Below are positions 33,044 through 41,597 of a stretch of DNA of 55,033 nucleotides, piece by piece (positions within the stretch are counted from its first letter, which is position 1; every line of letters starts with the position of its first letter). A program made the translations under genes and the position numbers. The notes under the pieces are model-generated. The model ran no database searches, was not told the origin of the DNA, and was given only the letters and a program-made list of their open reading frames with translations. Source of the stretch: an uncultured Lachnospiraceae bacterium. Its GTDB lineage: Bacteria > Bacillota > Clostridia > Lachnospirales > Lachnospiraceae. The stretch lies in the NCBI GenBank assembly GCA_947626985.1, contig CANQUG010000018.1:1-55033 (forward strand), in the 5' to 3' direction.

Positions 33044-34102
33044 ATGAAAACGACTGCTACCATTGGCACAGCAGGCGCGTATGTTCCTGTTGACGCCGAT
33101 TTTCAATTAAAAAATAACGCGGAAGAGATCGCTCTGGACAGCAACTTTGCCTCCCAGGGCTTCTGGAAGGATGTGTGTATCCGCTACTTCCGCAACGTCA
33201 GCGCAGTGATCGGGCTGGCGTTCATTATCATCATCACCGTCATGGCCATTATCGGGCCGGGTATGAATGCCTACACGTACTCCGGGCAGGAGCTGAGTCA
33301 GAAGAATCTGGCCCCCAGGATCAAATTTCTGGAAAAATTCGGGATCTTTGACGGAAGCGAGACCATGTCCACCACCACCGGTTCCAAGGAAGTAAATTAT
33401 TACGAGGAAAAAGAACTGGACGATGTGTACTACTGGTTCGGCAGCGACAACTTCGGCCGGGATATCTGGACCCGTACCTGGTCCGGCGCCCGGGTTTCCC
33501 TGATTATCGCCGTGGCAGCCGCCATCATCGACATGCTCATCGGCATGAGCTACGGACTGATCTCCGGTTATTTCGGCGGCAAAACCGATATTCTGATGCA
33601 GCGTTTTCTGGAGATTGCCAACGGTATTCCCAGGCTGGTTATCGTTACGTTGCTGCTCCTGGTTCTTCGTCCCGGCATGCTGACCATTATCTTTGCCCTG
33701 ATGCTCACGGAATGGGTGGGCATGAGCCGTATCGCCCGGGCGGAAATGCTCAAGCTCAAAGAGCAGGAATTCGTTCTGGCCTCCAGAACCCTGGGCGCGG
33801 GAAGCTTTTTTATCATCTTTAAGGAAATCCTTCCCAATATCATCGGCCCTATCATTACTCAGGTTATGTTTTCCATTCCCACGGCTATTTTTACCGAGGC
33901 CTTCCTGAGCTTCGTAGGTCTTGGGATTCCCGTGCCGCAGTGCTCCCTGGGCTCCCTGATCTCCGAGGGATTCAACAGCTTTACCACCCATCCCTACCAG
34001 ATCATCCCGCCTATTGTGGTGATGGCGCTTCTGATGCTCAGCTTCAATCTGGTGGCCGATGGCCTCAGAGAAGCTCTGGATCCCAAAATGAAGGAAATGT
34101 GA
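33044..34102 (+). CDS. oppC: Oligopeptide ABC importer permease C
   Basis: This 352-residue permease has an N-terminal cytoplasmic segment before the first helix (NVSAVIGLAFIIIITVMAII), the DNFGRDIWTRTWSGARVSL block typical of OppC and the EAA motif EFVLASRTLGAGSFFIIF. It is separated from oppB by four bases. A roughly 40-residue extra loop (SQKNLAPRIKFLEKFG to NYYEEKELDD) follows helix 1, making it somewhat longer than the usual 300-residue OppC. Confidence 0.92.
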   Translation: MKTTATIGTAGAYVPVDADFQLKNNAEEIALDSNFASQGFWKDVCIRYFRNVSAVIGLAFIIIITVMAIIGPGMNAYTYSGQELSQKNLAPRIKFLEKFGIFDGSETMSTTTGSKEVNYYEEKELDDVYYWFGSDNFGRDIWTRTWSGARVSLIIAVAAAIIDMLIGMSYGLISGYFGGKTDILMQRFLEIANGIPRLVIVTLLLLVLRPGMLTIIFALMLTEWVGMSRIARAEMLKLKEQEFVLASRTLGAGSFFIIFKEILPNIIGPIITQVMFSIPTAIFTEAFLSFVGLGIPVPQCSLGSLISEGFNSFTTHPYQIIPPIVVMALLMLSFNLVADGLREALDPKMKEM

Positions 34103-34112
34103 GGTGACGATC

Positions 34113-35207
34113 ATGGCAGAAGCAAAAGAAAAAATACTGAATATCGAAAACCTGGATATCACCTTCCGCACCACGGCCGGACCCGTTCATGCCATCCGCG
34201 GCGTGAATATCGACCTGTATAAGGGCGAGACAGTAGCCATCGTGGGGGAATCCGGTTCGGGCAAATCCGTCACCATGAAAGCGGCCATGGGAATTCTGGC
34301 CGGCAACTCTGTCATCAACAGCGGAACCATTGAGTTTTCCTACAAACATGAGGACGGCACTCCGGAAAAGGTGGACATCCTCACGAAGGACAAAAAATGG
34401 ATTCGCCGGCACATCAACGGCAAACGAATGGCCATGGTGTTCCAGGACCCCATGACCTCCCTGAATCCCACCATGACCATCGGAAAGCAGATCATGGAGG
34501 GAATGATCTGGCATTTTAAGACGCCCAGACAGGAAGCATGGAACAAGGCTGTGGAGCTTTTGAAGGAGGTGGGGATCGAGGACGCGGAAAAGCGTATGAA
34601 GAACTATCCTCATCAGCTTTCCGGCGGTATGCGCCAGCGGGTAGTCATCGCCATCGCGCTGTCCTGTAATCCGGACCTGCTGATCTGCGACGAGCCCACC
34701 ACGGCGCTGGACGTGACGATTCAGGCCAAGATCATCGAGCTGATCAGGCGGGTGCAGAAGGAGAGGGGAATATCCGTAATCTACATCACGCATGACCTGG
34801 GCGTGGTGGCAAAAGTGGCAGACTACGTGAACGTCATGTACGCCGGCAAAATCGTGGAAAAAGGCAATATCAACGAGATCTTCTATGATCCCCGCCATCC
34901 CTATACCTGGGGCCTTCTGTCCGCCATGCCGGACCTTGACACCGATGACGAGCGGCTTTATACCATTCCCGGCTCTCCGCCAAACCTTCTTCATGAGAAG
35001 CCCGGAGACGCCTTCGCTCCCAGAAACCGCTATGCTCTGGTTCTGGACGACAAGGCGGAGCCGCCCATGTTCCGGATCACCGAAACCCACTCCGCGGCCA
35101 CCTGGCTTCTGGATCCCAGAGCGCCGAAGGTGGAGATGCCGCAGGAGCTGAAAAATCGTATTGAGCGTATGAAGAAGGAGGCGATGGCAAATGGCAGCAG
35201 ATTATAA
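34113..35207 (+). CDS. oppD: Oligopeptide ABC importer ATPase D
   Basis: The 364-residue ATPase has Walker [10 protein letters not shown], signature LSGGMRQR, Walker [13 protein letters not shown] and the H-loop YITHDLGV, followed by the C-terminal oligopeptide-transporter ATPase domain ([25 protein letters not shown]). GAGGTGA (34101-34107) suits ATG 34113; the in-frame GTG 34104 lies within it. Such ATPases often have a C-terminal cysteine cluster for an iron-sulfur site; here those cysteines are absent ([12 protein letters not shown]). Confidence 0.92.
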   Translation: MAEAKEKILNIENLDITFRTTAGPVHAIRGVNIDLYKGETVAIVGESGSGKSVTMKAAMGILAGNSVINSGTIEFSYKHEDGTPEKVDILTKDKKWIRRHINGKRMAMVFQDPMTSLNPTMTIGKQIMEGMIWHFKTPRQEAWNKAVELLKEVGIEDAEKRMKNYPHQLSGGMRQRVVIAIALSCNPDLLICDEPTTALDVTIQAKIIELIRRVQKERGISVIYITHDLGVVAKVADYVNVMYAGKIVEKGNINEIFYDPRHPYTWGLLSAMPDLDTDDERLYTIPGSPPNLLHEKPGDAFAPRNRYALVLDDKAEPPMFRITETHSAATWLLDPRAPKVEMPQELKNRIERMKKEAMANGSRL

Positions 35208-36129
35208 GGGGCAGCCCATCCTGGCTGTGGAAGGTCTGAAGCAGTATTTCAGAGTCAGCAGTAGCTTCACAGTAAAAGCCGTAGACAACGTTTCCTTCCG
35301 GATTTATCCCGGTGAAACCTACGGTCTGGTGGGAGAGTCCGGTTCCGGCAAATCCACCATCGGCCGAAGCGTTATCCGCCTCTATGATCCCACTGCGGGA
35401 AAGATCACGTTCAACGGCATGGATATCAGCAAAAAGATTTCCAAATCTGACAGCAAAGCTCTCCGGACGCAGATGCAGATGATCTTCCAGGATCCCATGG
35501 CGTCCCTGAATCCCAGAAAAAAAGTGGAGGATATCATTGGCGAGGGACTTGATATCCACCATGCGTATTCCAGCAGATCGGAGCGAAAGCAGAAGATCGA
35601 CGCGATTCTGGCGAAGGTGGGGCTGGCTCCGGAGCATTCCTCCAGATATCCTCATCAGTTTTCCGGCGGACAGCGCCAGAGGGTGGGAATCGCCCGGGCG
35701 CTGATCATGAATCCGAAGCTGATCATCGCCGACGAGTGCATTTCCGCCCTGGATGTTTCCATTCAGGCCCAGGTGGTGAACCTGATGAAGGATATTCAGC
35801 AGGAGACGGGAGCGGCCTATCTGTTTATCGCGCATGATCTGTCCATGGTGAAGTACATCTCAGACCGGATCGGCGTCCTTCATCTGGGACACCTGCTGGA
35901 GACAGGTACTACGGATGAGATTTTTGAGAATCCTGTTCATCCTTACACCAGAAGTCTTCTTTCCGCCATTCCTTCTCCCAATCCTGTTCTGGAGAAGAAC
36001 CGCACAGCGGAAAGCTACGACTACCGCACGTCGGGGCTTGACTATACGAAGGGAACGGACCATCATGTGTCCGGTTCGCATTATGTGAAATGTACGGATG
36101 AAGAATTTCAGCGGTTCACCGCGAGGTGA
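35191..36129 (+). CDS. oppF: Oligopeptide ABC importer ATPase F
   Basis: The 312-residue second ATPase has Walker [10 protein letters not shown], signature FSGGQRQR, Walker B LIIADECISALD and H-loop FIAHDLSM, followed by HPYTRSLLSAIPSPNP. It overlaps oppD by 17 bases and is the last gene of the operon. OppD and OppF form the heterodimeric motor. Walker B has Cys-Ile in place of the usual Pro-(V/T) (DECISALD rather than DEPVSALD). Confidence 0.92.
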   Translation: MAADYKGQPILAVEGLKQYFRVSSSFTVKAVDNVSFRIYPGETYGLVGESGSGKSTIGRSVIRLYDPTAGKITFNGMDISKKISKSDSKALRTQMQMIFQDPMASLNPRKKVEDIIGEGLDIHHAYSSRSERKQKIDAILAKVGLAPEHSSRYPHQFSGGQRQRVGIARALIMNPKLIIADECISALDVSIQAQVVNLMKDIQQETGAAYLFIAHDLSMVKYISDRIGVLHLGHLLETGTTDEIFENPVHPYTRSLLSAIPSPNPVLEKNRTAESYDYRTSGLDYTKGTDHHVSGSHYVKCTDEEFQRFTAR

Positions 36130-36158
36130 AGCGCAGAACTGCATGCGAAGGCAGGCAG

Positions 36159-36195
36159 AATGGGGTTGTCAGCATTTATCAACAGCCCCATTTTG
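36159..36195 (+). terminator. Terminator of the opp operon
   Basis: AATGGGGTTGT (36159-36169) pairs with AACA-G-CCCCATT (36181-36192, one bulge), followed by TTTGTC. Confidence 0.65.
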
Positions 36196-36280
36196 TCTCT
36201 TTACAGGAAATTTTTTCTTTTGCAGGTTTTGTAGAATCCATCCTGTCAATGGTATTTGGAATCGAAAGATCATCAGAGGC

Positions 36281-36342
36281 AAATAACACCTTTTCGTTGT
36301 TAAATAACACTTTTTATTGTTAAATAACACTTTTTCATTGTC
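36281..36342. repeat. Three 20-21 bp tandem repeats
   Basis: Units at 36281, 36302 and 36322 each read AAATAACAC followed by CTTTT or TTTTT and (C/A)TTGT(T/C). They lie in the gap between the opp terminator and the convergent AAA gene; no other feature was seen there. Confidence 0.75.
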
Positions 36343-36394
36343 AGCCAGCATCTTGTTTTCATGCGGTCATCAAAAATGCCAGGCAAGGATTATT

Positions 36395-37729
36395 TTATAG
36401 TTTTTTCATCGCCATTCCAATGAGTTTTTCTGTCTGATCCGCCATAAACAGCGGAATGTTCAGCACGTCGCCGTCCAGCTTCAGGTTGTTTAAGGAAAAG
36501 CGGATGCGAACCCTGATTTCCTCCGGAAACAGTTCTTTGAATTTCCGCAGACTTTTTCCGGCGGTATTGGTTTCGGACTTAACCTCCACAGGGAAGATGT
36601 TGTTTTCCCGCTGAATCAGGAAATCTACCTCATAGGGCGGATTGGTCTGGCTCCAGTAACGGGGCAGGACCTCGAACTGGGTGATGAGCGTCTGGAGCAC
36701 ATAGTTTTCTGTCAGCGCACCCCTGAATTCCGTAAAGAGCCGGTTCCCTTCGCCAAAGGCTGTGGGAGCAAGCCGGGCCAGCCGCCGCAGGAGTCCTACA
36801 TCTACCAGATAGATTTTGAACGCCGACAGATCATCGTAGGCGGCTATGGGCAGCCGGGGAGCGGTGCTGCGGTAAATTTTGTGTACAAGCCGGGCATCCA
36901 CCAGCCATTGAAGGGCGTCCTCGTATTCACGGGCGCGGGCGCCTTCTTTCACGACTTTGTAGATGAACTTTTTGTTTTCCCGGGCAAGCTGAGAGGGAAC
37001 TGATTTCCAGATCATGGAAATTTTCGGGAATTCCTTCACATCCGGATGTTTGGCAAAATCCCGTTCATAAGCTCCGAGGATGCCGGAAAGTTCCTCCTGC
37101 ATGGCTTCCACATCGCGCTCCTGCGTCCACAGGGCTACCGGTTCCGGCATCCCTCCGGTGACGTAGTACATCTTAAGCTTTTCTGTCAGCGGATTAAAAA
37201 AGGCGTCCGGGATTGGTTCGATAGTGTCAATACTATTCAGGTATTCTGCCAGATTTCCGTCCCCGTTGGCCATCAAAAATTCCGTGAAGTTCATGGGATC
37301 AATCTGCATAAAACGGACCTTCCCTACCGGGAAGGAGGACGGCTTTGCCAGCGCAATACCCAGGAGGGAACCGGCACACGCGATGTGGTACTGCGGGGCG
37401 TTCTCACAGAAGTACTTCATGGAATTGAGAACTTTGGGACAGTCCTGTACTTCGTCGAAGATAATCAGTGTTTTTTCAGGCAGAATGCGCTGGCCGCCGG
37501 CCAGCATCAGGTTTTGCAGGATACGTTCCACGTCTTTGGTGGTTTCAAAAAACTGTTTGTATTCCTCATGTTCGTCAAAGTTGAAATAGGCCGTATTCTC
37601 ATAGTATCGTTTTCCGAATTCCTTTAAAATCCATGTTTTGCCCACCTGCCGCACGCCTTTTAAGATCAGGGGCTTGCGGTGGCTGGAATTCTTCCATTTC
37701 AGCAGATTATTCAGGATCAGTCGTTCCAT
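36395..37729 (-). CDS. AAA ATPase with DUF4143 domain
   Basis: The 444-residue protein has an AAA_14 domain with Walker A LKGVRQVGKTW and Walker B TLIIFDEVQDCP, and a C-terminal DUF4143 region with a PD-(D/E)XK-type signature, YEVDFLIQRENNIFPVEVKS (D, E-x-K). The family is widespread in gut bacteria, and its function is unresolved. I start at 37729 (MERLILNNLLKW) because GAGGTG is upstream on that strand; the frame continues to 37744. It lies convergent to oppF and stands alone. Confidence 0.88.
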   Translation of the reverse strand: MERLILNNLLKWKNSSHRKPLILKGVRQVGKTWILKEFGKRYYENTAYFNFDEHEEYKQFFETTKDVERILQNLMLAGGQRILPEKTLIIFDEVQDCPKVLNSMKYFCENAPQYHIACAGSLLGIALAKPSSFPVGKVRFMQIDPMNFTEFLMANGDGNLAEYLNSIDTIEPIPDAFFNPLTEKLKMYYVTGGMPEPVALWTQERDVEAMQEELSGILGAYERDFAKHPDVKEFPKISMIWKSVPSQLARENKKFIYKVVKEGARAREYEDALQWLVDARLVHKIYRSTAPRLPIAAYDDLSAFKIYLVDVGLLRRLARLAPTAFGEGNRLFTEFRGALTENYVLQTLITQFEVLPRYWSQTNPPYEVDFLIQRENNIFPVEVKSETNTAGKSLRKFKELFPEEIRVRIRFSLNNLKLDGDVLNIPLFMADQTEKLIGMAMKKL

Positions 37730-37950
37730 CACACACCTCATCACATTTTTATAAAGAAAATATGGGTAAAAATCACACTTTTATGTTATTATATGTTGCG
37801 ATCGGCGAAAATACAAGGGGAATCACAGAAAAAGAATTTGAAAGACAATCGGATGAGGCGGAAAATTAAAGGTTGTGAAGGGGAATGATTGGTGATATGA
37901 TGATGAAACAGGATGATAAACGGAATTTCTGGAGAGGATGAGAAGAGATC

Positions 37951-39009
37951 GTGAGAGCGGAAGTCGTGAGAATGACAGCGGATAAACCGGATATGGAGGC
38001 CCTTCGCCGGGGAGGAAAAATTCTCCGGGAGGGCGGTCTTGTGGCGTTTCCCACGGAGACGGTGTACGGACTGGGAGGAAACGCCCTGGATCCGGAAGCG
38101 TCCCGGAAGATTTACAGGGCCAAGGGACGTCCCTCGGATAATCCCCTTATTGTACATATTGCGGACAGGAAGGATCTGGATGAGATTGCCGCTTTCGTGC
38201 CGGAGAAGGCCCAGATTCTGGCGGAGAAATTCTGGCCGGGGCCTTTGACTATGATTTTTCCGAAAACAGGGAGGGTGCCTCTGGAGACTACCGGGGGACT
38301 GGACAGTGTGGCGGTTCGATTCCCCAGCGACCGGATTGCGCAGCTTCTCATCCGGGAAGGCGGAGGATTTATCGCCGCTCCCAGCGCGAATACCTCCGGA
38401 CGGCCCAGCCCAACCCGGTCGGAGCATGTGGAGGAGGACCTGGGGGACGCGGTGGATATGATCATCGACGGCGGACCGGTGGGAATCGGTCTGGAGTCCA
38501 CGATTGTGGACTTTACGGAGACGATTCCGGTGGTTCTGCGTCCGGGTTATATCTCCCTGGAAATGCTCCGGGAAACTCTGGGAGAGGTTCGGATGGACCG
38601 GGGACTTCTTATTACAGACAGCTCCGTGAGGCCGAAGGCGCCCGGTATGAAATACCGCCACTATGCGCCTAAGGCAGATCTGCTGATCGTGGAGGGCGAG
38701 CCGGAGGACGTGATTTCCGCCATCAATGGATACGCGCAGAAAGCCCAGGCTGAGGGAGAGACGGTGGGGATCATCGCCACGGACGAAACCTTCGGGAAAT
38801 ACCCTTACGGCGTAGTGCGGAGCATCGGAAGCAGAGCCCATGAGGAGACCATTGCCCGGCACCTTTACGATGTCCTGAGGGAGTTCGACAAATATCAGGT
38901 AAAGGCCATTTATTCAGAAGCATTTTATACTCCCAGAATAGGGCAGGCCATCATGAACCGGCTTCTGAAAGCAGCAGGCCACAGGATCATCCAGGTGACG
39001 GAACATTAA
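37951..39009 (+). CDS. tsaC: L-threonylcarbamoyladenylate synthase, Sua5 type
   Basis: This enzyme makes threonylcarbamoyl-AMP from threonine, bicarbonate and ATP, the first step in forming the t6A37 modification of ANN-decoding tRNAs. The YrdC domain shows GGLVAFPTETVYGLGGNALD, KGRPSDNPLIVHI and SAPSANTSGRPSPT; the linker and C-terminal Sua5 domain end with FYTPRIGQAIMNRLLKAAGH. At 352 residues it matches the two-domain Sua5 form. I use the GTG at 37951; ATG 37972 is a possible alternative since the ribosome site (GAGAGG) is weakly spaced. Confidence 0.92.
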   Translation: MRAEVVRMTADKPDMEALRRGGKILREGGLVAFPTETVYGLGGNALDPEASRKIYRAKGRPSDNPLIVHIADRKDLDEIAAFVPEKAQILAEKFWPGPLTMIFPKTGRVPLETTGGLDSVAVRFPSDRIAQLLIREGGGFIAAPSANTSGRPSPTRSEHVEEDLGDAVDMIIDGGPVGIGLESTIVDFTETIPVVLRPGYISLEMLRETLGEVRMDRGLLITDSSVRPKAPGMKYRHYAPKADLLIVEGEPEDVISAINGYAQKAQAEGETVGIIATDETFGKYPYGVVRSIGSRAHEETIARHLYDVLREFDKYQVKAIYSEAFYTPRIGQAIMNRLLKAAGHRIIQVTEH

Positions 39010-39106
39010 ACTTATAGAAAGAGTATTCCGCTTCTGCAAAGCAGGAGGTAAACGCTCTTGTGGCGTTTAAGTGCCTGCGCCGGGAAAGTTGATTTGTCGA
39101 TACACA

Positions 39107-39286
39107 GCTGGCGAGGCTGCCCCTTCTGTCAGGCAGACCTTTCAGCCGCGGTTTTAGTGGAGACGAAATCCACCGCTTATGCAGACTTGGGCGCGAAGGC
39201 TCTTCCTGAGCGTCCTAGTCGGAGTTAGCGGTTAGTTCGGCGAAACGTTGCGGCGTCTGCATGACAGAAGGGGCAGCCTTGCCAGC
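39107..39286 (+). repeat. Structured intergenic element, copy B of three
   Basis: The 180-base element is closed by a 25-bp helix (39107-39131 with 39262-39286, one G-U pair; it starts GCTGGCGAGGCTG). Inside, GCAGAC pairs with GTCTGC, GCCGC (39145-39149) with GCGGC (39250-39254), and GACTTGGGCGC (39184-39194) with GCGTCCTAGTC (39210-39220). The stem sequences differ from copies A and C, but every change checked keeps pairing, while GAAATCCACCGCTTA and GCGAAGGCTCTTCCTGAGCG are unchanged. It lies between tsaC and rpiB; nothing else was seen in 39010-39420. Confidence 0.85.
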
Positions 39287-39420
39287 GTCCGTTCGCATGG
39301 TTCTCTCCGAATTGATTGGTCATAATGTCCGTCTGCAACGTCGAGCTACACGGACCTTTTAGTTGTATAATTGAAAATTTAGTTTATAGTTATATTTTAA
39401 AAACAGGGAGGAAATACAAT

Positions 39421-39858
39421 ATGATAGCTTTAGGATGTGATCACGGCGGTTATGAACTGATGCAGGAAGTAAAACAGTATCTGGACCAGAAGGGATATGA
39501 GTATGAGGATTTCGGCTGCCACAGCACGGAAGCCACGGATTATCCCATCTATGCGAAAAAAGTGGCCCGGGCAATTCTTTCCGGAAAATGCGACAAAGGA
39601 ATTCTGATCTGCGGAACAGGCATCGGCATTTCCATCACTGCCAATAAATTTAAAGGAATCCGCGCGGCTCTCTGTACTGATTGCTTCTGCGCGGAAGCCA
39701 CCAGACAGCACAATGACGCCAACGTTCTGGCCATGGGCGGAAGAGTGGTAGGTCCCGGCCTTGCCATCAAGATCGTGGAAACCTTCCTCACCACGCCTTT
39801 CTCCGGCGCGGAACGCCACTGCGCCCGCATCGCTCAGATGGAGCAGGATATTGACTGA
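39421..39858 (+). CDS. rpiB: Ribose-5-phosphate isomerase B (RpiB/LacAB family)
   Basis: The 145-residue protein has the RpiB motifs IALGCDHGGYEL, GYEYEDFGCHS, GILICGTGIGISI and RQHNDANVLAMGGRVVG, and interconverts ribulose-5-phosphate and ribose-5-phosphate. Cys in ICGTGIG is the catalytic base of the family. GGGAGG precedes ATG 39421; the longer frame from 39316 has no ribosome site and passes through AT-rich noncoding sequence. Confidence 0.9.
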   Translation: MIALGCDHGGYELMQEVKQYLDQKGYEYEDFGCHSTEATDYPIYAKKVARAILSGKCDKGILICGTGIGISITANKFKGIRAALCTDCFCAEATRQHNDANVLAMGGRVVGPGLAIKIVETFLTTPFSGAERHCARIAQMEQDID

Positions 39859-39880
39859 TAACTGCTGGCCGGACCGTTTG

Positions 39881-39940
39881 GGAAGGCGGCGGAGCGTGTG
39901 AAGAACTGCTGGAAATTTTTGCGTCTGGGAGCCGCCTTCC
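39881..39940. other. Long hairpin between convergent genes
   Basis: GGAAGGCGGC (39881-39890) and GCCGCCTTCC (39931-39940) are perfect reverse complements enclosing 40 bases. It lies between rpiB and the convergent regulator gene and could end transcription from both sides, but it has no clear T-run on either strand. Confidence 0.5.
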
Positions 39941-39977
39941 ATGGGCCGCTCTGGAACAGCTCCGGGGGCGGCGCTGT

Positions 39978-41597
39978 TTACCGGGGGGAAGGCAGGGAAC
40001 TCTGTCCGGCGGCTTCCCTGTAGGCAGAGGGAGATATTCCCAGCCGTTTTTTAAAGCTGGTGCTGAAATAATACTGGTTGGCGTAGCCGCACCGGGCGCT
40101 GATTTCCTTCAGAGTCATATTGGAAGCGGACAGGAACTGACAGGCAGCTTCGATACGCCGGGAGGCGATGAAATCGCTGATGCTGCTCCCCTGATTTTTG
40201 CTGAACAGAGCGCTTAAGTAGGCCGGGCTTACGTTTGCCTGTCCGGCGATATCGTTCAGGCAGAGGGTATTGTCCATGTAGTTCTCATTGATATAGGAGA
40301 TCACCACATCGCACAGTTTTTTGTGGTAATCATTCATGGAGGAATCCAGCTTCCTGCATACCTGATGGAAAATCGTTTTCAGCCATGCACACAGCTCGTC
40401 TGTGTTGCGAAACTGGTCCAGATGGTTGTAAACATGAATAATGCTTTTTTCCAGCTCCCGGGTGTCCAGATTCAGTTCATAGAAAAACTTCAGGATTCTC
40501 CCCAGAAGGGTGTAGATCTGGATAAAGGCAAAATCTGTTGTATGGAAGTTTTCTGATAAGCTTCTGGTAAACGCCTGGAGCCAAAGATTGATAGCGTTTT
40601 CGTCTTTTTTGCAGAGGAGCCGGATCAGCTCCTCTTCTTTATGCTCCGAAAAATCAGAGACGGAGAGTTCATGCCCCAGGGCTTCTCTGCCGTCAAAAAC
40701 ATTTTTATGCGGAAAAAAGAAACGGTATTCCAGTGCGTGAAGAGCGGTTTCGCAGGAATGGCTAAGATTCCACAGATCTGTGACAATGGACCCGATTCCT
40801 GCATTCAGGGTGATTCCCCGCTTCTGGCAGTCCTCCACAGCCGCGGAGATAATCTTGTAGGTGAGCTGCAGAAAGTGATTGGGCTGCTGTCCGTTCTGTC
40901 CCAGGATACAGAAGTATCTGTCGAACTGGGGCAGGATATAGGAATAGCCAAAAGCGCCTGCATGTTCTGCAAGAAGATCCTGCACATTCAGGAAGGTCAC
41001 CTGATAGCTTTCCACCCCGTAGGTGTTTTTCCACTCCTGGGCGTTTTCCATATCAAGGACCACCACATTATAAAAAGAATAATGCAGGCTCAGATTCAGA
41101 TATTCCAGGGAGGATTCCAGATGCAGGCGGGCCTCTCTCCGGGGAGTATTCAGCAGTTCCTGAAAAAATTTTTCTGTCAGCAGCGGGCGGCTCCGCCTGA
41201 TGAGCTCCAGATTCCGTTTTTCTTTTTCAATAATGTCAAAGGCTTTTTTTACCTTCTGGATGAGATAATTGTAATCCAGAGGCTTTTCGATGTAGTCCAG
41301 GGCTCCCAGCAGCAGAGCACGCCTGGCATATTCGAACTTGTCATAGGCGCTGATCAGGATGATCTTTACCATGGGATTCACTGCGAGCGCCTGTCTGCTC
41401 ATGGTGATCCCGTCGATGTCCGGCATTTCGATGTCCGATATGATGAGGTCTACAGACTCCTCCTGCATGGTGCGGATGGCGGAGCTTCCGTTGTAGCACA
41501 CGCAGACCACTTCCCCGTTCAGGGATTCCCAGTCGATATTTTTTTCGATCCCCTCCGCCGAGAGATGATTGTCGTCAACAATCAAAATCTTTTTCAT
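39978..41597 (-). CDS. Response regulator with AraC-type DNA-binding domain (YesN-like)
   Basis: The 539-residue protein has a receiver domain with acidic pocket IVDDN, phospho-acceptor Asp55 in IISDIEMPD and Lys105 in YIEKPL. A long linker follows, and the last about 100 residues are AraC-type (IAGQANVSPAYLSALFSKNQ, ISARCGYANQYYFSTSFKKR). This is the usual YesN length, unlike the short regulator at 3441. Its start lies 23 bases inside the end of the kinase gene, so the two are translationally coupled. It probably controls the divergently transcribed importer/GH172 genes at 43597-49182. Confidence 0.92.
   Translation of the reverse strand: MKKILIVDDNHLSAEGIEKNIDWESLNGEVVCVCYNGSSAIRTMQEESVDLIISDIEMPDIDGITMSRQALAVNPMVKIILISAYDKFEYARRALLLGALDYIEKPLDYNYLIQKVKKAFDIIEKEKRNLELIRRSRPLLTEKFFQELLNTPRREARLHLESSLEYLNLSLHYSFYNVVVLDMENAQEWKNTYGVESYQVTFLNVQDLLAEHAGAFGYSYILPQFDRYFCILGQNGQQPNHFLQLTYKIISAAVEDCQKRGITLNAGIGSIVTDLWNLSHSCETALHALEYRFFFPHKNVFDGREALGHELSVSDFSEHKEEELIRLLCKKDENAINLWLQAFTRSLSENFHTTDFAFIQIYTLLGRILKFFYELNLDTRELEKSIIHVYNHLDQFRNTDELCAWLKTIFHQVCRKLDSSMNDYHKKLCDVVISYINENYMDNTLCLNDIAGQANVSPAYLSALFSKNQGSSISDFIASRRIEAACQFLSASNMTLKEISARCGYANQYYFSTSFKKRLGISPSAYREAAGQSSLPSPR

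Noticed and set aside
37046-37627. 193-codon plus-strand frame opposite the AAA/DUF4143 gene
   Set aside because: The minus-strand gene has clear Walker and nuclease-like motifs; this frame has none.
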